A stretch of DNA of 23,253 nt from NCBI GenBank assembly GCA_015489095.1, contig WFMN01000065.1, positions 1 to 23,253 on the forward strand, read 5' to 3'. Source of the stretch: Mariprofundaceae bacterium (lineage in GTDB: Bacteria > Pseudomonadota > Zetaproteobacteria > Mariprofundales > J009). The notes beneath the pieces are model-generated. The model was not told where the DNA came from, searched no databases, and was given only the letters and a program-made list of their open reading frames with translations. Both the position numbers and the translations under genes were made by a program. Positions 16,278 through 23,101 of the stretch are shown here, piece after piece (positions within the stretch are counted from its first letter, which is position 1; each line of letters opens with the position of its first letter).

Positions 16278-16923
16278 CCTGCTTCCGTTGCTCGTTGCCG
16301 CCACGCTGGCGCTGGGTGGTGCGCCACACGCATGCGCCGACCCCCTGCCGCCGCTGTTGCAACAGAGCCTAAAAACACTCAATCAACTCCGTGGATTCTC
16401 CGCCAAGTTCGTTCAGACCATCACCTACAGCAACGGCGACAGCAACCGCTACAGCGGCACCATCGCCGTCAAGCGCCCCGGCAGGTTCCGCTGGCACTAC
16501 ACCACCCCCTACGCCCAGAGCTATGTCAGCGACGGCAAGGTGATCTGGCACTACGAGCCCGATCTGATGCAGGCGGTACGGATGCATGATCTCGGCGGCG
16601 TTGATCCCGTTGCCATGCAGCTGCTGGATGGCCGCATCCACGCCGGCGATGTGCGGCTCCTCCGGGAGGAGCCCGCAACTTCGAATAGTAGCGAACGCCG
16701 TGGCAGCATACGCGCCTTCACCGTCCGTATTCGCAACAGGATCACCCTGACGCTGGCATTGGATGGCAACAACGGCAATCTGGTGGCCATCACCCATGCC
16801 GATGCGCTGGGCAACACCAACCAGATTGTCCTATCCGCGTTTGAAGCGACCGTCCCGGCGGAAACGCGGTTTCACTTCACACCGCCCAAAGGGGTGGAGA
16901 TCATCATCGAAGGAGAACAATAA
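16264..16923 (+). CDS. lolA: Outer-membrane lipoprotein chaperone LolA
   Basis: LolA carries lipoproteins across the periplasm from LolCDE to LolB. The 219-residue precursor begins with a signal peptide (basic MMRRS, hydrophobic core, cleavage likely after HACA). The mature part has the LolA features LRGFSAKFVQTI, SGTIAVKRPGRFRWHY and DGKVIWHYEPDL. Two adjacent ATGs (16264 and 16267) both lie in the ftsK end; I took the first. Translation is probably coupled to ftsK. A serine/arginine-rich stretch near residue 140 (TSNSSERRGS) is an unremarkable loop insertion. Confidence 0.93.
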   Translation: MMRRSLLPLLVAATLALGGAPHACADPLPPLLQQSLKTLNQLRGFSAKFVQTITYSNGDSNRYSGTIAVKRPGRFRWHYTTPYAQSYVSDGKVIWHYEPDLMQAVRMHDLGGVDPVAMQLLDGRIHAGDVRLLREEPATSNSSERRGSIRAFTVRIRNRITLTLALDGNNGNLVAITHADALGNTNQIVLSAFEATVPAETRFHFTPPKGVEIIIEGEQ

Positions 16924-16925
16924 CC

Positions 16926-18035
16926 ATGGCGGCATTTCAACCCACGATCCGCACGCTCGCACTGCTGGCCGCATGGCTCTCACTGCCACTACACGCCTCG
17001 GCGGCCGCGTTCGGCGCGCCGGAACAGTCCGCCTCGGGGGCGGGCGTCGCCAACGCCATGGCCGCCTCCGCCGATGATGCCGCCGCTGCGGTGTACAACC
17101 CGGCCGGCATCGCCTGGCTGCCGGGGATCCACTTCATGGCCGGCAGCATCCTGCGCTGGCGCAACGCCGGATACGACCCTGCGGGGTCGCTACAGAACAC
17201 CGGCGTCAACACCGGCCACGGCTACCTCGCCGAGATGGGGCACGACAGCCAATGGGGCGGCGCGTTCGGCTGGAGCATGCCGCTGGCCGTCAACAACAAC
17301 TGGTCGGGCTACGGCCGAACCTCGCTGCGGGTCAACCGCATCAACGCCAGCCTGATCCGTGCCATCGACAGCTCGCTGGCGATCGCCGTCGGTCCGGATT
17401 GGTATTTCGGCAACCTCGATCTCACCCAAGGCGGCAACGCCTTCAACGGCAGCTCGCACAGCGGCGTCGGCGGCCATATCAGCGCCATGTGGAAGCCGTG
17501 GCCGCTGTGGTCGTTCGGCGCGATCTATCGCAGCGGCGCGTCGATGCGCTTCTCCGGCAACAGTGCCAGCGCGAAGATCAAGCTTCCCGACACCGCCCGC
17601 TTCGGCGTTGCCTACCGCCCGTGGAACGCCATCCAGATCGAGGTGGACGGGCGCTGGACCCACTGGAAAAGGCTCGGCCAGCTCACTGCCGCCAACAGCG
17701 CGGGCGGCACGATCATTCGCCACAACCTCCAGCTGCACGACACCTTCGACCTGATGACCGGCCTGACATGGAACTGGCAGCAGGATACCCGCATCCGTTT
17801 CGGCTACGCCTATGAACAGGGGGCATCGAAACGCGGCAGTTTCGACCCGGCAGTAACCGACCTGCCCGGCCATCGCCTGAGTGTGGGTGCCGGCGCCGAT
17901 CTGTTCGGCGTCCACCTCGACGCCTCCTACTCCTACAAGTTTCAGCCATCCACCACCGCAACCGGCACCGCCGGCAGCGGCAAACTGACCCACCGCCGCC
18001 AGAGCCTAGGCATCTCCATCAGCCAGTATTTTTGA
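16926..18035 (+). CDS. FadL/OMPP1-family outer-membrane transporter
   Basis: The 369-residue protein has a signal peptide ending ASA, then the hallmark of the FadL/TodX family: the N-terminal hatch segment AFGAPEQSASGAGVANAMA followed by YNPAGIAWLPG. The rest alternates like beta-strands (for example WSFGAIYRSGASMRFSG) and ends in phenylalanine, the outer-membrane assembly signal. Family members move long-chain fatty acids or other hydrophobic compounds across the outer membrane. It is shorter than E. coli FadL (about 446 aa). The start is 2 bases after lolA, with GGAG upstream. The substrate cannot be told from sequence. Confidence 0.9.
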   Translation: MAAFQPTIRTLALLAAWLSLPLHASAAAFGAPEQSASGAGVANAMAASADDAAAAVYNPAGIAWLPGIHFMAGSILRWRNAGYDPAGSLQNTGVNTGHGYLAEMGHDSQWGGAFGWSMPLAVNNNWSGYGRTSLRVNRINASLIRAIDSSLAIAVGPDWYFGNLDLTQGGNAFNGSSHSGVGGHISAMWKPWPLWSFGAIYRSGASMRFSGNSASAKIKLPDTARFGVAYRPWNAIQIEVDGRWTHWKRLGQLTAANSAGGTIIRHNLQLHDTFDLMTGLTWNWQQDTRIRFGYAYEQGASKRGSFDPAVTDLPGHRLSVGAGADLFGVHLDASYSYKFQPSTTATGTAGSGKLTHRRQSLGISISQYF

Positions 18036-18045
18036 GGCCGTGGTA

Positions 18046-18102
18046 ATTCGCGGTTGGAAACCGCTCCTACAACTTGTAGGAGGGGAATCCCTTCCCCGAA
18101 CC
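18046..18102 (+). repeat. Triple-hairpin REP-like module A, copy 2
   Basis: This 57-bp element begins ATTCGCGG and ends CCCCGAACC. Its stems are GCGGTT/AACCGC, TCCTACA/TGTAGGA with loop ACT, and GGGGAA/TTCCCC. It starts 10 bases after the FadL-like stop codon. Confidence 0.9.
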
Positions 18103-18133
18103 TGTCCAGACCGCAATGCCGACAGCGAAGGCG

Positions 18134-18190
18134 ATTCGCGGTTGGAAACCGCTCCTACCGCCTGTAGGAGGGGAATCCCTTCCCCGAACC
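18134..18190 (+). repeat. Triple-hairpin REP-like module A, copy 3
   Basis: This copy has the same 57-bp layout as copy 2. The middle hairpin is shorter by a pair, TCCTAC-CGCCT-GTAGGA. The B-like segment (18191-18225) follows and its final A lies within the ribD stop codon. Confidence 0.9.
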
Positions 18191-18224
18191 TGTCCAGACC
18201 GCAATGCCGACAGCGACGCCGTCA

Positions 18225-19319
18225 TTACAGGCTGCTTGGGTAGAGCAGATCCCCACGGATCAACTGGTTGTCCAGCATGCGGCGGTACTGCACATTGATC
18301 AGCCGCGGGGCGTCGGCGATCCGATGGCAGCCGTCACCGCCCCAGAGATGGGTGGCCGCATCGCCACCGATCAACATCGCGGCTTGGTAGAGCACCACCT
18401 CGTCCACCAGTTGCGCGCGCAGCAGGGCGCCATGCAGCCTGCCGCCTCCCTCCACCAACACCAGCCGCACCCCCGCTTCGTACAGATGGAAGAAGAGATC
18501 GCGTAGCTGCTGGTACTGCACCACCTCCACCCCCGCCGCCCGCCAATGGAGAGCGTCGGCGGTCACCGTCTGGCAGTAGATGCGGGTCGCCGCGTCGCGC
18601 ACATCGGCCAGCTGAAGATCGGCACGAAAAACGGGCAGCGTGCGGGAGATGACCACCCTGAGCGGGTTGTCGCCATTCCGCTTCACCCCTCGGGGGGTCA
18701 GTTGTGGATTGTCGCTACGCAGGGTGCCCGCGCCGACGATCACCGCATCGACCTCGGCGCGCAGCCGGTGGGCGTGGCGGCGGCAGCGGTTGTTGCTGAT
18801 CCAGCGCGAATCCCCGTCGGCCGTGGCCAGCTTGCCATCGAGCGAGAGCGCCGCCTTGGCGATGATCCACGGGCGCTGGTGGCGCAGGCCGTGGAAAAAT
18901 GGGCGGTTGAGCAGATCGCACTCCGCCTGCAACACCCCCCTTCTCACCTCGATGCCCTGTTCGACAAGCTGTTGCCCGCCGCCGGCCATCGCCGGATTGC
19001 TGTCGGCGGAGCCAAACACCACCCGCCTGATCCCCGCCGCCACGATCGCCTCGGTGCAGGGGGGGGTGCGCCCGAAACCGGAACAGGGCTCCAGCGTCAC
19101 ATAGAGGGTTGCCCCGTTGGCGTCGCCGCCCGCCTGCGCTAGCGCAACCACCTCGGCATGGGGGCCACCGGGCGCCTTATGCCACCCCTTGCCGAGCAGA
19201 CGGCCATCCCGCTCCCGCACCACCACCGCCCCAACCCTAGGGTTCGGGTGGGTGGTACCGATGCCGTTGCGCGCCAGTTTGAGCGCCTCCCGCATCCACT
19301 GCCTATCGTCAACGATCAT
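18225..19319 (-). CDS. ribD: Riboflavin biosynthesis deaminase/reductase RibD
   Basis: RibD deaminates the pyrimidine intermediate and then reduces its ribosyl side chain in riboflavin synthesis. The 364-residue protein has the deaminase zinc site H54-A-E56, C79 (EPCS) and C88 (PPC), after TTHPNPRVGAVVV. The reductase domain starts near residue 140 with ALSLDGKLATADGDSRWISN. I chose ATG 19319; ATG 19331 (MGSW) would add four residues. The frame is open further up through repeat DNA, which is unlikely to be coding. Other rib genes are not adjacent, and no FMN riboswitch is evident upstream. The stop abuts a repeat element. Confidence 0.95.
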   Translation of the reverse strand: MIVDDRQWMREALKLARNGIGTTHPNPRVGAVVVRERDGRLLGKGWHKAPGGPHAEVVALAQAGGDANGATLYVTLEPCSGFGRTPPCTEAIVAAGIRRVVFGSADSNPAMAGGGQQLVEQGIEVRRGVLQAECDLLNRPFFHGLRHQRPWIIAKAALSLDGKLATADGDSRWISNNRCRRHAHRLRAEVDAVIVGAGTLRSDNPQLTPRGVKRNGDNPLRVVISRTLPVFRADLQLADVRDAATRIYCQTVTADALHWRAAGVEVVQYQQLRDLFFHLYEAGVRLVLVEGGGRLHGALLRAQLVDEVVLYQAAMLIGGDAATHLWGGDGCHRIADAPRLINVQYRRMLDNQLIRGDLLYPSSL

Positions 19320-19332
19320 CCACGATCCCATC

Positions 19333-19554
19333 GCAAAAAGTCCATCCGTGGACTTTTTGCTTGACGGAAGGCGAAAATTGCGATTTTCACCTTCCTTACA
19401 ATCCGGCAGGAAAGCCGGATTGGACGACCCAACGGGTCGCCCGCAGGGCGAGGGACACGGATGCCCCGAGTCACAAATCAACGACTTGCTGCGCAAGCCA
19501 TTGATTTGCGCGGCCGTCCGTGGCCGCGATGCCGACTTTTTGCGAAGTCGTCAT
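19333..19554. repeat. Hairpin-mosaic element between ribD and ugd
   Basis: This gap is packed with consecutive inverted repeats. There is a 12-bp perfect stem with loop TCCG (19333-19360), GGAAGG/CCTTCC plus GAAAAT/ATTTTC (19366-19395), a 9-bp stem CAATCCGGC/GCCGGATTG (19399-19422), and CGACCC/GGGTCG (19425-19439). It continues with CGCCC/GGGCG (19438-19450), CAAATCAA/TTGATTTG enclosing CTTGC/GCAAG (19474-19508), CGCGGCC/GGCCGCG (19509-19528) and CGACTT/AAGTCG (19533-19550). There is no convincing gene in it. The ribD transcript leader must start inside or just beyond it. Confidence 0.8.
19514..19554 (+). repeat. Module B copy at the ugd 3' end
   Basis: The sequence matches the complement of 7032-7072 with 39 of 41 identical bases, yet here it is not next to module A. 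Its last bases contain the complement of the ugd stop codon. The two loci are 12 kb apart. Confidence 0.88.
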
Positions 19555-20858
19555 CCACGCCCTACTGAGCTGTAGCGGAATCCGGATTTCGCGGCGGTCT
19601 CCGCGTCGTAGATATTGCGCAGATCGACCATCACCCGCTGCCGCATCGCGCCACCGATCCGCTCCAGATCGAGGTTGCGGTAGGCGTTCCACTCGGTCAT
19701 CAGCACCAGCGCGTCCGCCCCTTGCGCCGCCTCGTAGGGGCCATCGCAGTAGCCAACCCCATCCGGCAGCAGCGGCCTCGCCGCCTCCATCGCCTGCGGG
19801 TCGTGGGCGCGGATGGTCGCCCCCTTCTCCATCAGGCTGGGCAGAATCGACAGCGCCGGTGCATCGCGCATGTCATCGGTCTCCGGCTTAAATGCCAGCC
19901 CCAGTACCGCCACCGTTTTGCCCCCTTCACTCCCCCCCAGCGCCTTGCGAATCTTCTGGATCATGCGCGCCTTCTGCGCGGCGTTGGCCTCAATCGCCGC
20001 CGACACCACCCGCGATGACGCCCCGTGCTCCTGCGCGATCCTGGTCAGCGCCAGCGTATCCTTGGGAAAGCAGGAGCCGCCGTAGCCCGGCCCCGGATGG
20101 AGAAACTTGCCGCCGATACGCCGATCCATGCCCATCCCCTTGGCCACCGCCTGCACATCGGCGCCCACCCGCTCGCACAGGTCGGACATCTCGTTGATAA
20201 AGCTTATTTTCACCGCCAGAAAAGCGTTGGAGGCATACTTGATCAGCTCCGCGCTCTCCAGATTGGTGGCCAGAATCGGGGTTTCGCGCAGGTTGAGCGG
20301 GCGATAGAGGGCGCGCAGCGCAGCCTCGGCGCGTTCACTCTCCACCCCGATCACCACCCGGTCAGGGTGCATGAAATCGCTGATCGCCGCCCCTTCACGC
20401 AGAAACTCGGGGTTGGAGGCGACATCGAAATCGGCATCGGGGTTGTGCTGGCGGATGATGCGTTCCACCTCTCTGGCGGTACCGACCGGCACCGTCGATT
20501 TATCGACAATCACCGTGTAACCGGTGAGATGGGGCGCCAACGCTTCGGCCGCCGCGTACACATACTTGAGATCGGCGTGGCCATCGCCGCGCCTAGTCGG
20601 GGTGCCGACCGCCAAGAAGATGAGATCCGCGTCGCCGACATGGGCGGCAAGATCCGTCGAAAAGGCGAGCCTGCCCGCTGCCACATTGCGCGCCACCAGT
20701 GCGTCCAGCCCCGGCTCGTAGATCGGCATCACGCCGCTGTTGAGTGCGTCGATCTTCTCCCGCACCACATCGACGCAGACCACATCGGCACCAAACTCGG
20801 CAAAACAACTGCCGGAGACTAGGCCGACATAGCCTGCTCCTATCATTACTACTTTCAC
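19551..20858 (-). CDS. ugd: UDP-glucose 6-dehydrogenase
   Basis: Ugd oxidises UDP-glucose to UDP-glucuronate with two NAD, for exopolysaccharide or lipopolysaccharide sugars. The 435-residue protein begins with the Rossmann motif GAGYVGLVSG and contains the catalytic C263 in GPGYGGSCFPKDT, FLAVGTPT, and K207 in ELIKYASNAFLAVKISF. The start is GTG 20858, 10 bases after AAAGGAG. An in-frame ATG three codons earlier is immediately followed by TAA, so it cannot be used. No other polysaccharide genes are nearby. The stop lies in a repeat terminus. Confidence 0.95.
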   Translation of the reverse strand: MKVVMIGAGYVGLVSGSCFAEFGADVVCVDVVREKIDALNSGVMPIYEPGLDALVARNVAAGRLAFSTDLAAHVGDADLIFLAVGTPTRRGDGHADLKYVYAAAEALAPHLTGYTVIVDKSTVPVGTAREVERIIRQHNPDADFDVASNPEFLREGAAISDFMHPDRVVIGVESERAEAALRALYRPLNLRETPILATNLESAELIKYASNAFLAVKISFINEMSDLCERVGADVQAVAKGMGMDRRIGGKFLHPGPGYGGSCFPKDTLALTRIAQEHGASSRVVSAAIEANAAQKARMIQKIRKALGGSEGGKTVAVLGLAFKPETDDMRDAPALSILPSLMEKGATIRAHDPQAMEAARPLLPDGVGYCDGPYEAAQGADALVLMTEWNAYRNLDLERIGGAMRQRVMVDLRNIYDAETAAKSGFRYSSVGRG

Positions 20859-20893
20859 TGGTTACATACTCCTTTTGGGTTGATTATCAATTG

Positions 20894-20919
20894 AACCACG
20901 AAGACACGAAGGCACAAAG
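20894..20919 (+). repeat. Short tandem CACGAAG-type repeat in ugd leader
   Basis: Three degenerate units (CCACGAAGA, CACGAAGG, CACAAAG) follow each other in the 65-bp gap between tatD-like and ugd. The stretch is visibly less GC-rich than the flanking genes. I recall similar ACCACGAAG-type motifs from intergenic DNA of other bacteria, but cannot verify this here. Confidence 0.55.
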
Positions 20920-20923
20920 CAAT

Positions 20924-21688
20924 CTATGGCATCTTGAACAGTGCCTTGGCGTTGGCGGTGGTGGCGGCGGCGAGCTCCGCCACGGGGATGCCCCGTGTCT
21001 CGGCAATCCGCGCGGCCACATGGGCGACAAAGGTGGGCTCGTTGCGCTTGCCCCGCATCGGCACCGGAGCCAGATAGGGGCTGTCGGTCTCGATCAACAG
21101 CCGCCCGAGCGGCACCGCTTTCGCCACCTCCCTCAGGGCATCGTTACGCTTGAAGGTGACATTGCCGGAGAAGGAGATATACATCCCGAAACCCAGCGCC
21201 TCTTCCGCCGCCGCCATCGTGGAGGAGAAGCAGTGCATCACCCCGCAAACAGGTTGATACTCGCGCAGAATCGCCAAGGTATCCGCATCGGCATCGCGCA
21301 TGTGGATGATCACCGGCAGGCGCAACGCCTGCGCCGTCTCGATATGGGCGCGAAAACGCCGCTTCTGCACCTCGGGATCGACACGGTGGCGGAAGTAATC
21401 CAGCCCCGTTTCGCCGATGGCGACGATCTCGGGATAGCGCCGCGCCAACGCCAGCAGCGTCTGCTGATCCGGCTCCCGCTCCACCTCGTGGTTGGGATGC
21501 AGGCCGAGCGAATAGGAGAACCCCGGATACTCCCGGCAGCAGGATTGTAGGCGCTCCATGTGATCCAGATCGACCGAAACCAGCAGCGCACCGCCCACGC
21601 CCGCCTCCGCCATGCGCGCCACAACCTGGGTACGATCGTCATCGAAATGGGGAAAATCGAGATGGCAATGGCTATCGAACAGCGCCAT
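20924..21688 (-). CDS. TatD-family metal-dependent DNase
   Basis: The 254-residue protein is a TIM-barrel amidohydrolase-like nuclease of the TatD/YcfH group. Metal ligands are visible: D5-H7-H9 in DSHCHLD, E93 in GETGLDY, H129, H152 and D202 in TDSPYLAPVP. TatD proteins have 3'-5' exonuclease or D-aminoacyl-tRNA deacylase-like roles depending on the member, so a precise function is not assigned. The ATG is 4 bases after the cbbY stop (TAAGGAGATG). A GAGAGGGGG stretch inside the cbbY end probably acts as ribosome-binding site, so translation is coupled. Confidence 0.93.
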   Translation of the reverse strand: MALFDSHCHLDFPHFDDDRTQVVARMAEAGVGGALLVSVDLDHMERLQSCCREYPGFSYSLGLHPNHEVEREPDQQTLLALARRYPEIVAIGETGLDYFRHRVDPEVQKRRFRAHIETAQALRLPVIIHMRDADADTLAILREYQPVCGVMHCFSSTMAAAEEALGFGMYISFSGNVTFKRNDALREVAKAVPLGRLLIETDSPYLAPVPMRGKRNEPTFVAHVAARIAETRGIPVAELAAATTANAKALFKMP

Positions 21689-21692
21689 CTCC

Positions 21693-22454
21693 TTACCCCC
21701 TCTCTAGGCGGCGCAGCAGCGGCAGATCGACGCAGGAAAAGGGCGCCAGATGGTGGGGATCCGCAAGTACGCGCACCGCCTCTCCCCCCGGCTCACCCAA
21801 CCCGGAAACCACCAACGCGGCACCATCAAACCGCTGTCGCTCGGTGTATCCGTTCACGGTCACGATGCACTCCAGCCCCGCGGCACGGGCGGAGCGCAGT
21901 CCGTTGGCCGAATCCTCCACCGCCAACGCCCGATCCGCGGCGATCCCCAACCGCTCCAGCGCGTAGGTGTAGATATCCGGCGCCGGCTTCTTGGCGGAGA
22001 CGATATCGCCGGCGGCCAGCACCGCGAAACGGTCGAACCACGCCTCCCCCATCACATGACGGATGAGCGCGTCGAGCGCGGCCGGTGTGGTGGTGGTCGC
22101 GATCGCCAGTGTCACCCCAGCGGCGACGCACTCCTCCAGCAGCCGCATCACACCGGGACGCAGGGGAATCGCCCCCTCCGCGATCAGTCGCTGATAATGG
22201 GCGGTCTTGGCGGCGTGCAGCCTGGCGATCGCGTCATCATCCATCGCCGGCATGTTGCCCAGCGCGATATCGCGCCGAATCCGCTCCTTGCCGCCGGTAA
22301 CGGCCAGCAATTCACCGTAGGTGGCCACATCCCACCGGCGCGACAGACCGGCATCGGCGAATGCCCGATTGAACGCCACCCGATGCCCGTCCCGTTCGGT
22401 ATCCGCCAGCGTGCCATCGACATCGAAAATCATGCAGTCCAGTGATTTCATCAT
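21693..22454 (-). CDS. cbbY: CbbY-type HAD phosphatase
   Basis: The 253-residue protein is a HAD hydrolase with nucleophile D11 and acid D13 in FDVDGTLADTE, a threonine-rich motif II (AIATTTT), K156 in SAKKPAPD and E180-D181. The cap region ERDGHRVAFNRAFADAGL and YGELLAVTGGKERIR is characteristic of CbbY, the xylulose-1,5-bisphosphate phosphatase that clears a RuBisCO inhibitor. No cbb genes are adjacent. Two adjacent ATGs (22454 and 22451) follow GAGGT. It diverges from clpS across 73 bp and overlaps no neighbour. CbbY is likely; a paralogue with another sugar phosphate is possible. Confidence 0.88.
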   Translation of the reverse strand: MMKSLDCMIFDVDGTLADTERDGHRVAFNRAFADAGLSRRWDVATYGELLAVTGGKERIRRDIALGNMPAMDDDAIARLHAAKTAHYQRLIAEGAIPLRPGVMRLLEECVAAGVTLAIATTTTPAALDALIRHVMGEAWFDRFAVLAAGDIVSAKKPAPDIYTYALERLGIAADRALAVEDSANGLRSARAAGLECIVTVNGYTERQRFDGAALVVSGLGEPGGEAVRVLADPHHLAPFSCVDLPLLRRLERG

Positions 22455-22527
22455 GTTACCTCACCGAGATGGTCGTTGGAGAGAACAACCTGTTTTCCTG
22501 ACTATTCCCCGTTGCTACCATTGCCCA

Positions 22528-22836
22528 ATGGCAATTGAAATCGAACGCCGTCGGCAATCGGTGCAAGAGGAGCTGCGCCCGCCCCCGCTCTACCGCGTCG
22601 TTCTGCTCAACGATGACTTCACTCCGATGGACTTTGTGACCCAACTGCTGAAATCCCTGTTTCATAAAAGCCACGAGGAGGCCGAGCGCATCATGCTGCG
22701 CATCCACCACCACGGCCGCGGGGTCGGTGGCGTCTATCCGTTTGATATTGCGGAAACCAAGCAGTATCAGGTGCTGGCGTCCGGCCGCGAACACGGCCAT
22801 CCGCTCAAGTGCATCCTCGAAGAAGAAGAGCGCTGA
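22528..22836 (+). CDS. clpS: ClpS N-degron adaptor for ClpAP
   Basis: ClpS delivers proteins with N-end-rule residues to ClpA. The 102-residue protein has the family core PPLYRVVLLNDDFTPMDFV with N28, D29 and D30 that hold the substrate N-terminus, followed by IHHHGRGVGGVYPFDIAETK. The adaptor tail at the N-terminus (MAIEIERRRQSVQEEL) is typical. No ribosome-binding site is obvious before the ATG. Partner clpA follows after a 265-bp gap filled by repeat elements. The stop TGA is directly followed by a second TGA belonging to the repeat terminus. Confidence 0.96.
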   Translation: MAIEIERRRQSVQEELRPPPLYRVVLLNDDFTPMDFVTQLLKSLFHKSHEEAERIMLRIHHHGRGVGGVYPFDIAETKQYQVLASGREHGHPLKCILEEEER

Positions 22837-22863
22837 TGACGACCCGTTGCGATGGGCGTGGCC

Positions 22864-22920
22864 ATTCGCGGTTGGAAACCGCTCCTACAGCCTGTAGGAG
22901 GGGAATCCCTTCCCCGAACC
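22864..22920 (+). repeat. Triple-hairpin REP-like module A, copy 4
   Basis: 57 bp, with stems GCGGTT/AACCGC, TCCTACA-GCC-TGTAGGA and GGGGAA-TCCC-TTCCCC. Confidence 0.92.
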
Positions 22921-22935
22921 CATCCGTGGCCGCGA

Positions 22936-22992
22936 ATTCGCGGTTGGAAACCGCTCCTACAGCCTGTAGGAGGGGAATCCTTTCCCCGAACC
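22936..22992 (+). repeat. Triple-hairpin REP-like module A, copy 5
   Basis: 57 bp, differing from copy 4 by one base, in the third-hairpin loop (TCCT instead of TCCC). Confidence 0.92.
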
Positions 22993-23024
22993 GTGGCTGC
23001 GATGACAACTTCTGTCGTCAAAAC

Positions 23025-23052
23025 TTGACTCCGACGCCGTTTTGCCGATGAT
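23025..23052 (+). promoter_or_regulatory. Candidate sigma-70 promoter for clpA
   Basis: TTGACT (23025-23030) is followed after 16 bases by GATGAT (23047-23052), upstream of the clpA ATG at 23102. The -35 match is good and the -10 match moderate. It begins right after the repeat element ends, so clpA may be transcribed independently of clpS. Confidence 0.35.
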
Positions 23053-23101
23053 AGGCTAGTCAGCCAATGTACATTGACCGCCACCTGCATACGAGGGAAC
23101 C

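Larger units (their letters stand above)
18046..18225 (+). repeat. Tandem duplication of A+B composite (period 88 bp)
   Basis: The unit ATTCGCGG...CCGAACC followed by a B-like segment containing CCGCAATGCCGACAGCGA occurs twice at an 88-bp offset. Together they fill nearly all of the gap between the convergent FadL-like and ribD genes. They may act as a bidirectional terminator or mRNA 3' end. No other terminator is seen there. Confidence 0.85.
22837..23020. repeat. Repeat element between clpS and clpA with 7-bp inverted ends
   Basis: The 184-bp block starts TGACGAC (22837-22843) and ends GTCGTCA (23014-23020), a perfect 7-bp inverted pair. Inside are two module A copies at a 72-bp offset, a truncated B (22921-22935) and a diverged B (22993-23020). 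Confidence 0.7.

Noticed and set aside
18046..18225. Regularly spaced repeats resembling a CRISPR array
   Set aside because: There are only two copies, the repeat unit is 57 bp with several hairpins, the intervening sequence is also repeated, and no cas genes are present.
18040..18243. Small ORFs encoding repeated RGWKPLL / GGESLPR peptides (also 22809-23051)
   Set aside because: They are translations of the module A repeats; there is no independent coding evidence and frames differ between copies.
19320..19554. FMN riboswitch upstream of ribD
   Set aside because: The conserved RFN core (such as GGGTGAAATTCCC) is absent; the region is explained by unrelated hairpins and module B.
22455..22527. 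Divergent promoters between cbbY and clpS
   Set aside because: Hexamer-like stretches exist but none pairs at good spacing with a convincing partner, so no site is called.
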